Part shown: positions 32,566 through 38,158 of the stretch, one piece after another
Layout of the letters: every line of letters begins with the position of its first letter
Numbering within the stretch: the stretch's first letter is position 1
Assembly (NCBI RefSeq): GCF_009882975.1
Contig: NZ_WTUX01000068.1
Location: 1 to 38,158 of the forward strand
DNA: 38,158 nucleotides
DNA from: Maritimibacter harenae
GTDB taxonomy: Bacteria > Pseudomonadota > Alphaproteobacteria > Rhodobacterales > Rhodobacteraceae
Direction: 5' to 3'
Position numbers and translations under genes: made by a program
The notes under the pieces: model-generated
What the model was told of the DNA's origin: nothing
The model's input: the letters and a program-made list of their open reading frames with translations, nothing else
Databases searched by the model: none

Positions 32566-33939
32566 TCACCGCTGTATCAATTGCGGCGCATCGGCATCCC
32601 CAAGGGCCATTTCGGGCAGCCAAGTGATAAGCTGAGGAAACGAGATCAGCGCCGCGATCAATGCAATCTCAATGGCAACAAGGGGTACCGCTCCGCGATA
32701 GATATCAGACAGATTGATACCCTTCGGTGCGGCCATCTTGGCAAAGAACAGGGCATAACCGAAAGGGGGCGTCAGAAAAGACGTCTGCAACGCCAAGGCT
32801 ATCAGGCCAGCGATCCAGATTTGTGCAAAGTAGGCAGAGCCGACGTGATCTGCGAAGTCGAGCTCTGAAATAATCGGCATCAGTACGGGTACAAAGACCA
32901 GCAGCACCTCGATCCAGTCAAAAACAAACCCAAGTATGATGATCACGCCAAGGAGCATGGCCAACAGTTCCCACCGGGTGAGATCGAATGCGGATATCCA
33001 GTCGAAGATCACATTTGGTCCACCAACGAGGTGGAAACTGAGCGAAAACACCGATGCGCCAAGTACGATGAAGAAGACCATCGACGTCATCGTGCTTGTC
33101 TGCACCGTGACAGAGTTTAACGACGAGAAAGACAGACGCTTTCGCGCCAGAGCAACCAAAAGCGCGCCAAAAACCCCTACTCCAGCCGCCTCTGTTAGTG
33201 TCGCAAAGCCCAGAATGATGCTGAGCGGAATGGATGCGATGACCGCGACAGACGCGAGTACAAACAAGAGGTCTGACACAAGATTGGTCTTGGGTGTGTC
33301 CAGCGGGATTTCGACCGTTTTTCTCAAGGTGACCGCAAAGTAGACCGCGAAGGCCATGACCATCAGAAGCACAGGTACGATGAGGGCCACATACATCAAT
33401 CCGATGCGCAGATAGAACACGTTCGAGATGAAGAACAGCATCACGGCTGGCGGGAACACGACACCCAATGCTCCAGAAGCTGCGACAGCGCCTCCTGCGG
33501 TTCGCGGTGCGTAGCCCGACGCCATCATCGGGGCATAGGCCACCAACGCCACAGTTATGACGGAAGCACCGATCACCCCGGCGGCGGGCGCAAGAACGAG
33601 GCCGATCAGCAAAGTCGCAATGGCGTAGCGACCGGGAACGCCTGTCAGAAGACGCCCCAGCAAGCGAAACATGGTTTCGGCAATCCCGCTGGCATTCAGG
33701 ATCAGGCCAAGAAAAATCAACATTGGAACGCTGGTGAATTGGACTGATTCATTGGTCAGTACACCACGGGCCCGCAGGTAGATCAGCCCCAGATGCTGAA
33801 AATCAGTGATCCCCACCCAAACCGCAGCGACAAACCCCAAGAAGCCTGTCCCCGCGAGCACCAGCGCCACCGGAAAGCCACTGAAAACCCCAATCGCCAT
33901 CACGACAAGCATGGCAACCGTGAGGACCTCATTCACCAT
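32566..33939 (-). CDS. dctM: TRAP transporter large permease DctM
   Basis: A 457-residue TRAP (tripartite ATP-independent periplasmic) large membrane subunit with about 12 hydrophobic segments. Typical stretches are GVFSGFPVALVLAGTGFLG, SVPMLIFLGLILNASGIAE, LAPAAGVIGASVITVALVAY and LQTSFLTPPFGYALFF. The start is ATG 33939, overlapping the dctQ end by 11 bp. It uses ion gradients to import organic acids together with DctQ and a DctP binding protein. No dctP is in the window, so the ligand and the completeness of the system are open. The 3' end converges on the secreted hypothetical gene 219 bp away. Confidence 0.92.
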   Translation of the reverse strand: MVNEVLTVAMLVVMAIGVFSGFPVALVLAGTGFLGFVAAVWVGITDFQHLGLIYLRARGVLTNESVQFTSVPMLIFLGLILNASGIAETMFRLLGRLLTGVPGRYAIATLLIGLVLAPAAGVIGASVITVALVAYAPMMASGYAPRTAGGAVAASGALGVVFPPAVMLFFISNVFYLRIGLMYVALIVPVLLMVMAFAVYFAVTLRKTVEIPLDTPKTNLVSDLLFVLASVAVIASIPLSIILGFATLTEAAGVGVFGALLVALARKRLSFSSLNSVTVQTSTMTSMVFFIVLGASVFSLSFHLVGGPNVIFDWISAFDLTRWELLAMLLGVIIILGFVFDWIEVLLVFVPVLMPIISELDFADHVGSAYFAQIWIAGLIALALQTSFLTPPFGYALFFAKMAAPKGINLSDIYRGAVPLVAIEIALIAALISFPQLITWLPEMALGDADAPQLIQR

Positions 33940-34450
33940 TGTGCAGGCCGCTTGCTTGTTCCGGTGCACCTTGCGCACGTCTCCCTGTCAGAAAGGCGAT
34001 GTTGCGAAGGGCTACGATCATCCCGGCAAGAGCCAGCAAGATGGGGCCGATGACCCCGGTGATGCGTTGTGCCCACAACTGGGTTTCCGCGTATTTCGTG
34101 GTGCGCATCAAACCGTCCCATCCGTAGTAGGTCAGGATGGCGGCGAGCGGCAGAAGGACAAAAAGGCCGCCAATCAGTTCGATCCAAGCAATGCGGCGGG
34201 CGGACCAATGTCTGCGAAGAACATCAACGCGCACGTGACCGTCGCGCAGATAGGTATACCCAAAGGTCAAGAAAATTAGGATGAACAGCAGTGACGTGGA
34301 CAGGTCCGGCAAATAGCTCGACACGCCAAGTTGTAGCTTGCGATCCAGCATCTGAAGCGCGCCATAAGCAGCAATCGAAACAACTGTCAGCCACGCAGTC
34401 ACGACGCCGATGCCGCGAATGCCACGGTCAATCCAATCCAAAAATCTCAA
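33929..34450 (-). CDS. dctQ: TRAP transporter small permease DctQ
   Basis: A 173-residue small membrane subunit with four hydrophobic segments (GIGVVTAWLTVVSIAAYGAL, LLFILIFLTFGYTYL, LIGGLFVLLPLAAILTYYG and IGPILLALAGMIVAL). YLRDGHVRVDVL is the family's conserved loop. The start is TTG 34450 behind GGGAGGGAA. Upstream, only 37 bp separate it from the lspA stop; the dctP gene that usually comes first is missing, so the TRAP operon has probably been cut by arrival of the metal-resistance genes. Confidence 0.88.
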   Translation of the reverse strand: MRFLDWIDRGIRGIGVVTAWLTVVSIAAYGALQMLDRKLQLGVSSYLPDLSTSLLFILIFLTFGYTYLRDGHVRVDVLRRHWSARRIAWIELIGGLFVLLPLAAILTYYGWDGLMRTTKYAETQLWAQRITGVIGPILLALAGMIVALRNIAFLTGRRAQGAPEQASGLHNGE

Positions 34451-34487
34451 GCCGAATTCCCTCCCAAAGTTCTTTGCCTGTTAGCTG

Positions 34488-34997
34488 TTATCCCCCCGTG
34501 ACATCTCCCTTGCGATTGTCTTGTTCCCGATTTTCCGGCCTAACTTTCGAGGTGCGAAAGCTGTCCCAGAACAGCAATGCTGCCCCACAAAAGATCGCCA
34601 CGTCAGCCAAGTTGAAGGACGGCCAGTGGTATGACCTGTAATGGAAGTCGAGAAAGTCAGGGACGGCCTGATAGCGCAGACGGTCAAGGATATTGCCAAG
34701 CGCGCCTCCGATGATCAGACCGAGCGCCGCACCTGTCAGCCTGTCCGGAGCCTTCCACAGCCAGATCAGCAGCCATGCCACGACCACGGCAGCAAGTGCG
34801 ACCAGACCCCACCAGGGTACGACCCCGCCGAGCATACCGAAGCTGACCCCATCGTTCAAAACCCGCACGAGGTTGAGAAAGGGCAGAACCTCGACCCCGT
34901 TCTCAAGCGCCGGGGAGTTCAGGGCAAGAGCCTTGGTGCCCTGATCAACACCAAACGCGGCGATGGCGCAAAGCCCACCGAGAACGCGGCTGTTCAT
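34488..34997 (-). CDS. lspA: Lipoprotein signal peptidase (accessory copy)
   Basis: A 169-residue signal peptidase II with four membrane segments. The conserved motifs are AAFGVDQGTKALAL, the first catalytic Asp in GGALGNILDRLRY and the second in WPSFNLADVAIF. The start is ATG 34997, overlapping the stop of the upstream transporter as ATGA; the longer frame reads through the transporter gene. Extra lspA genes commonly ride with Cd/Zn/Pb resistance genes on mobile elements, and translational coupling to the CDF transporter here fits that. Its specific role in metal resistance is not established by the sequence. Confidence 0.9.
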   Translation of the reverse strand: MNSRVLGGLCAIAAFGVDQGTKALALNSPALENGVEVLPFLNLVRVLNDGVSFGMLGGVVPWWGLVALAAVVVAWLLIWLWKAPDRLTGAALGLIIGGALGNILDRLRYQAVPDFLDFHYRSYHWPSFNLADVAIFCGAALLFWDSFRTSKVRPENREQDNRKGDVTGG

Positions 34998-35848
34998 GCC
35001 ACCGCCTTCAGATCGGCCCGCGCGTCGCGGATGATCGCCCATGACGAGTGCAGGAACAGTCCGGCGATCCCGAAGGCTACGATGAGATCGGGCCATGCGC
35101 TGCCTAGCCAAACCACCAGCCCGGCGGCGATAACGACTGCGGCGTTGCCGATGGCGTCGTTGCGCGAGAACAGCCAGACAGCGCGCATGTTCGCGTCGCC
35201 CTTGCGGTACCGCAGCAACGGCAGCACGGAGATGACATTTATCACAAGAGCAATCAGGCCCAGAATCCCCATCAAAGTGGCGTCTGGGGTTGTCGGCTCG
35301 AATGCCCTTATGATGGTCGTGCCAAAGACTCCAAGACCAAGCAGGCCGAGGAAGATGCCCTGGATCAGAGCCGACCGCGCTCGCCAAGCGAGGCTCCAGC
35401 CGATGGCCAACAGGCCGAGGAAGGTGATTGCGCCGTCGCCGATGAAATCCAACGCGTCGGCCTTCACGGCCTGTGACCCGGCAATGAACCCGCCGATCAT
35501 TTCAAGAACGCCATAACCAACATTCAGGATCACAACGATCCAGAGCGCGCGGCGATAGCCAGGGTCCTGATGGGCCGCACCTTGCTGAATATCTTCGTCG
35601 CTCTCGATGCGGTCAAACCCATACCCTGTTGTCTCGACGGCTTTTTCAATTTCCGGCAAGCGCGCTTCGGGAGCTGTCAAAGTCATTATGTGCGTTGCAG
35701 TAGACACTTTCACGGCGTCAGGCGCGATACCTGCAGATTGCGCCGCCCGCTCGATCTGGGCGGCATCCTTGGCGCAATCCATACCGGAAACGCGGTAACG
35801 GAAGGATGGGATATCTGCCGCCGAACCGGTGCTATCAGCGTTGGCCAT
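34994..35848 (-). CDS. CDF-type cation efflux protein with N-terminal HMA-like domain
   Basis: A 284-residue protein. Residues about 12-80 resemble a heavy-metal-associated domain, but the motif is GMDCAKD, so the second Cys of GMDCxxC is replaced by Asp. Six membrane segments follow. KADALDFIGDGA carries a DxxxD pair as in Zn/Cd-type CDF exporters such as YiiP; at the matching fifth-helix site (FSRNDAIGN) one ligand is not conserved. The start is ATG 35848 with AGGAGA upstream. It probably exports divalent metal (Zn, Cd or Pb) from the cytoplasm, under control of the divergent ArsR-type gene. Confidence 0.82.
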   Translation of the reverse strand: MANADSTGSAADIPSFRYRVSGMDCAKDAAQIERAAQSAGIAPDAVKVSTATHIMTLTAPEARLPEIEKAVETTGYGFDRIESDEDIQQGAAHQDPGYRRALWIVVILNVGYGVLEMIGGFIAGSQAVKADALDFIGDGAITFLGLLAIGWSLAWRARSALIQGIFLGLLGLGVFGTTIIRAFEPTTPDATLMGILGLIALVINVISVLPLLRYRKGDANMRAVWLFSRNDAIGNAAVVIAAGLVVWLGSAWPDLIVAFGIAGLFLHSSWAIIRDARADLKAVA

Positions 35849-35880
35849 GATCGCAGTTCTCCTGCTAAAGTGGATCAAAG

Positions 35881-35891
35881 GATAATATATC
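35881..35891. promoter_or_regulatory. Divergent promoter/operator candidate for the metal-resistance genes
   Basis: The 44 bp between the CDF and ArsR-type starts contain GATAATATATC, a GATA/TATC dyad that includes a good -10 box (GATAAT). ArsR-family repressors bind AT-rich dyads over promoters. No convincing -35 box is visible, so the exact promoter is uncertain. Confidence 0.4.
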
Positions 35892-35892
35892 A

Positions 35893-36249
35893 GTGAGCAA
35901 TGATATGACGCAGATCGTTGTGGACCGCAAGGTCGGTACCATTGAACAACGCGCAAAACTATTTCGCGGCTTTGCCGACCCAAGCCGCTTGTCTATTCTC
36001 GGCGCGCTGTGCGGGGAGCCGCTGGTTGTTCACGAACTCGTCGAGCGTACGGGACTATCACAACCAAACGTATCCAACCACTTGCGATGCTTGTTGGAGT
36101 GCGGGCTAGTTAACAGCGACCGAGATGGGCGCTTCATCCGCTACCGTATCAGTAGCGCACGTATCGCAACGCTGTTGAGCGATGTGGACGCACTTCTCGA
36201 TGTGGTCGCAGGGGGCGTTGAGGCCTGCGACAACTATCGCGGGAGATAA
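35893..36249 (+). CDS. ArsR/SmtB-family metal-responsive repressor, CmtR-like
   Basis: A 118-residue winged-helix repressor. The recognition region is VHELVERTGLSQPNVSNHL and the wing is DRDGRFIRYRI. C66 and C70 form a CxxxC pair in the recognition helix region (LRCLLECGL) with C112 near the C-terminus (EACDNY), the ligand layout of CmtR-type Cd/Pb sensors rather than the ELCVCDL box of ArsR/CadC. The GTG at 35893 is the listed start; ATG 35905 is equally possible. It is divergent from the CDF-lspA pair and is expected to derepress it when metal binds. Confidence 0.87.
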   Translation: MSNDMTQIVVDRKVGTIEQRAKLFRGFADPSRLSILGALCGEPLVVHELVERTGLSQPNVSNHLRCLLECGLVNSDRDGRFIRYRISSARIATLLSDVDALLDVVAGGVEACDNYRGR

Positions 36250-36306
36250 GCAGCCACTAAGCGATGAAATAGACTAGGACAGAGCTAAAGGACGACTGAT
36301 ATTGAT

Positions 36307-36768
36307 GTAACGCGCCGTCAAATTATTATAGCCGCTGTAGGTCTTACCAGCATTGCACCCTTCGCCGCGATTGCGCAGGGAGCTCCGTCGATCCACGTTC
36401 TTAAGGACCCGAATTGCAGCTGTTGCCGGGTTTGGGCTGATATTCTTCGGGCTGAAGGCTTCCGTGTGACCGAGGAGCGCAGCTTTGGAACACTGCTGGT
36501 CCGACACAAGTTGGACAATGGCATCCCCCAAGAGATGATATCGTGCCACACAGGCGAGATCGAAGGCTATATGATCGAGGGCCATGTGCCCGCAGCAGAC
36601 ATTCGTCGCCTTCTGGACGAACGCCGAGACGCAGTCGGTCTCGCCGTTCCCGGCATGCCCTATGGATCACACGGAATGGGGCCAGAAGATCAGCGTGAAG
36701 CCTACGATGTATTTCTGATCCGGCGCGACGGTAACACCGAAGTGTTCACGAGTTACGAAGCAGCCTGA
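36307..36768 (+). CDS. DUF411 copper-associated protein lacking a standard start codon
   Basis: The frame encodes TRRQIIIAAVGLTSIAPFAA as a signal peptide with a twin Arg, then a DUF411 domain with DPNCSCCRVWADILRAEGF and MISCHTGEIEGYMIEGHVP, whose Cys/His residues may bind copper. No ATG, GTG or TTG precedes the signal peptide in frame. At the expected start the sequence is GTA (36307-36309), overlapping an ATG one frame away (36305-36307) that meets TAA at once. AAGGA lies about 14 nt upstream. Either GTA replaced GTG, two bases were inserted, or a rare ATT (36301) is used. DUF411 proteins accompany copper-resistance genes. Confidence 0.75.
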   Translation, partial: VTRRQIIIAAVGLTSIAPFAAIAQGAPSIHVLKDPNCSCCRVWADILRAEGFRVTEERSFGTLLVRHKLDNGIPQEMISCHTGEIEGYMIEGHVPAADIRRLLDERRDAVGLAVPGMPYGSHGMGPEDQREAYDVFLIRRDGNTEVFTSYEAA

Positions 36769-36806
36769 CGGCAATTTCATTGATCGGAAACCATAAGGAG
36801 AAGACT

Positions 36807-37353
36807 ATGAAGCAGCATAAATCACGCTATTTTGGTAAGGTTGCGGTGTGTATGATCTCTGCTACTGTAGCCTTCGCACAGCAGCAGCGAGGCGATTGGG
36901 TGGGGTCACGGGCCAATGGGACCGAACCACATGTGGTCTGAACGCATGCCTGGCTGGGGACACGGCAACATGGGTCCGGGCCAGCAATAGCGCATGCAAC
37001 GACATTGGACTTACATGAACGAGTGCGTGCCCGCAGCTCATCGGGGCGCTCGGAGCACTATTCGCGCGACGCCTGAAGTTATCGCGGAAGGCCAGACGCT
37101 ATACACAGCGAACTGCGCAAGTTGTCATGGAGCCGAGGGTCTCGGGGATGGTGAGGCCGGTCGGTCTCTCGTGCCTTCTCCGGCTCTCCTTAGATGGTTT
37201 GTTCAGATGCCGATGTCGGGAGACGAGTATCTGCTCTGGGCAATTTCTGAGGGCGGTCAGCGCTTCGGAACAGAAATGCCAGCCTTCAGGGAAGCGCTGA
37301 CTGAAGAAGAAATCTGGAAAATCATCGCATACATGCGTGCGGGGTTCCCGTGA
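36807..37353 (+). pseudogene. Met/His-rich N-terminus cytochrome c gene, frameshifted with an amber codon
   Basis: A good ribosome site (AAGGAGAAG) precedes ATG 36807, encoding a signal peptide (MKQHKSRYFGKVAVCMISAT, VAFAQQQ). The frame then reads through a G-rich stretch (about 36,888-36,900) into VGSRANG and stops. In the +1 frame the expected Met/Gly/His-rich linker appears (WGHGPMGPNHMWS, WGHGNMGPGQQ), ends in TAG at 36988-36990, and continues as RMQRHWTYMN into a class I cytochrome c domain. That domain has CASCH for haem attachment and a likely Met ligand in EMPAF. One extra G and a CAG-to-TAG change would explain both lesions. A copper-related periplasmic role is plausible. The haem domain is otherwise intact. 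Confidence 0.75.
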
Positions 37354-37560
37354 TACCGCGCACCGCGAACACTTTGTAGAGCTTTTGGCGGTGCTTCCAA
37401 AAATACACAATTTCGCCGATCACCACCAAAACTGACATTGGTGGAGCGCGCAGCATCGCTCACTCTGGGCTCCTTCGAGACCTTCGCTGCCATCAGCTCA
37501 AATGACCGGTACGCTCGCAGACCCTTTCCATCAATATGAACTGGCGGCTGCGTGAGAATC

Positions 37561-37788
37561 CTATCCACTGTCACTTTTTCGAATCCGCGTGAGCGCATCG
37601 AAGTCGATTTCTTGCTTCTGTTCGTCACTTATATCCGGCCGGGTTTCCGATACCGGCTGGGGCCCTTGGACGTCCCACATCACCGCATGTGAGCCTGTAC
37701 TCCAGCGATAAACCCAACCAACAACACTGCACCCATCGGTCCCGATCAGATTGGCGATCGCGACGCCCTCACCCCTATCATCGTTCAC
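37561..37788 (-). CDS. Small hypothetical protein
   Basis: A 75-residue leftward frame starting at GTG, with a GWVYRWSTGSHAVMWDV core of aromatic residues and an acidic tail (DISDEQKQEIDFDAL). Composition looks like a coding sequence, but no family is recognised and no clear ribosome site precedes it. The rest of 37,354-37,957 holds no recognisable gene: overlapping short frames on both strands lack motifs, consistent with decayed sequence. Confidence 0.35.
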   Translation of the reverse strand: MNDDRGEGVAIANLIGTDGCSVVGWVYRWSTGSHAVMWDVQGPQPVSETRPDISDEQKQEIDFDALTRIRKSDSG

Positions 37789-37957
37789 TGTTTACTAACT
37801 TCCTGCACTGTGGCGCTGCAAACTGCGGTGTGAGGTTGCAGAGCGTTCACTACGACCGCGCGCCGGACTTCGTTGATTTTGGCTACCTGGTCCTCGATGA
37901 GGGAATGATCATCAGACCGAGAAAATGGGTTCCCGCGTTCTCAACAATTCATTGGCT

Positions 37958-38158
37958 TCAAATCCTGTGGTCGGGCTCCGTGGCGGCTTCGACAATCGAC
38001 AGGACTTCATCTTTGTCAAAACCAATGACCCTCGCCAGAACTGTAAACTCCACGACGTCGATACGACGTGACCTGCCCCTGAACTTTCATCCAGCCGCGA
38101 CCGGAGCCCGGTTGGTGTTTACGCCGATTGGCGCAGGTTGAGCAATCGCCCGACGCGC
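37958..38158 (-). pseudogene. XRE-family regulator remnant, running off the window edge
   Basis: The leftward frame ends SRRIDVVEFTVLARVIGFDK, then DEVLSIVEAATEPDHRI and stop, the typical C-terminal half of a Cro/CI helix-turn-helix domain. Upstream the frame is broken by a TGA (VNTNRAPVAAG then stop), and the start of the helix-turn-helix (LLNLRQSA) lies in another frame. At least two frame disruptions are needed to join them. The true 5' end may be beyond position 38,158. Confidence 0.6.

Noticed and set aside
37689-38141. 150-codon plus-strand frame at the right edge
   Set aside because: Its 3' part is antisense to a recognisable XRE regulator remnant and the rest lacks any motif.
1-38158. 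tRNA or rRNA genes, or an att site at a tRNA end
   Set aside because: No cloverleaf-forming or rRNA-like segment was noticed on either strand by eye; a covariance-model search would be needed to exclude short RNAs.

Overview
The window reads as an accessory region of an alphaproteobacterium, most likely a Rhodobacterales/Roseobacter-type organism. The grounds are high-GC coding with alphaproteobacterial gene families throughout: DUF1403, a DUF1612/RHE_PE00001-like protein, a class I PHA synthase, a DmdC-like acyl-CoA dehydrogenase and a TRAP transporter. It is a mosaic of a transposon core, a large catabolic island and a metal-resistance patch. Insertion-sequence, regulator and gene remnants mark the joints. 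The assignment is from gene content only.

1-6,440: mobile module. A DUF1403 gene and a ScpB-like gene run rightward and end tail-to-tail against a leftward tniA-tniB-tniQ operon (DDE transposase, AAA+ ATPase, zinc-finger target-selection protein). A divergent DUF1612-like gene with a C-terminal helix-turn-helix follows. Inverted repeats lie at 48-65 and 76-104 (the second resembles a serine-resolvase subsite), with short direct repeats between tniA and the DUF1612 gene and inverted repeats at 6,428-6,555.

6,441-10,310: leftward calB-betA pair (aldehyde dehydrogenase and GMC alcohol oxidoreductase). Downstream is a frameshifted TetR remnant. Upstream is a 75-bp copy of the thiolase/acyl-CoA dehydrogenase junction found at 12.66 kb, then the 3' end of an IS256-family transposase. 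A second, now truncated, copy of the catabolic cluster probably once stood here.

10,570-31,295: catabolic island of two convergent operons. The rightward operon encodes a crotonase-fold enzyme lacking both usual glutamates, an SCP-x-like thiolase, an acyl-CoA dehydrogenase, an HSD10-like dehydrogenase, an AMACR-like CaiB/BaiF protein, a LivHMGF ABC transporter, an AMP-forming acyl-CoA ligase, a LivK binding protein and a TetR regulator. The leftward genes are a livK remnant, etfB, etfA, a DmdC-like acyl-CoA dehydrogenase, ETF-ubiquinone oxidoreductase, a MaoC hydratase and phaC. Both outer promoters have the same layout: a TTGAC(A/T) -35 box, exactly 18 nt, then a 14-bp palindrome TTACT(G/A)GTCAGTAA. 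This suggests one TetR-controlled regulon that imports a carboxylic acid (possibly methyl-branched), activates it, beta-oxidises it, passes electrons to ubiquinone and stores surplus carbon as polyhydroxyalkanoate.

31,300-38,158: accessory patchwork. It holds a secreted hypothetical protein, a TRAP transporter dctQM pair without dctP, a CmtR-like ArsR regulator divergent from a CDF metal transporter and lspA, a DUF411 copper-associated gene without a normal start codon, a cytochrome c gene broken by a frameshift and an amber codon, and a degraded XRE regulator at the edge.
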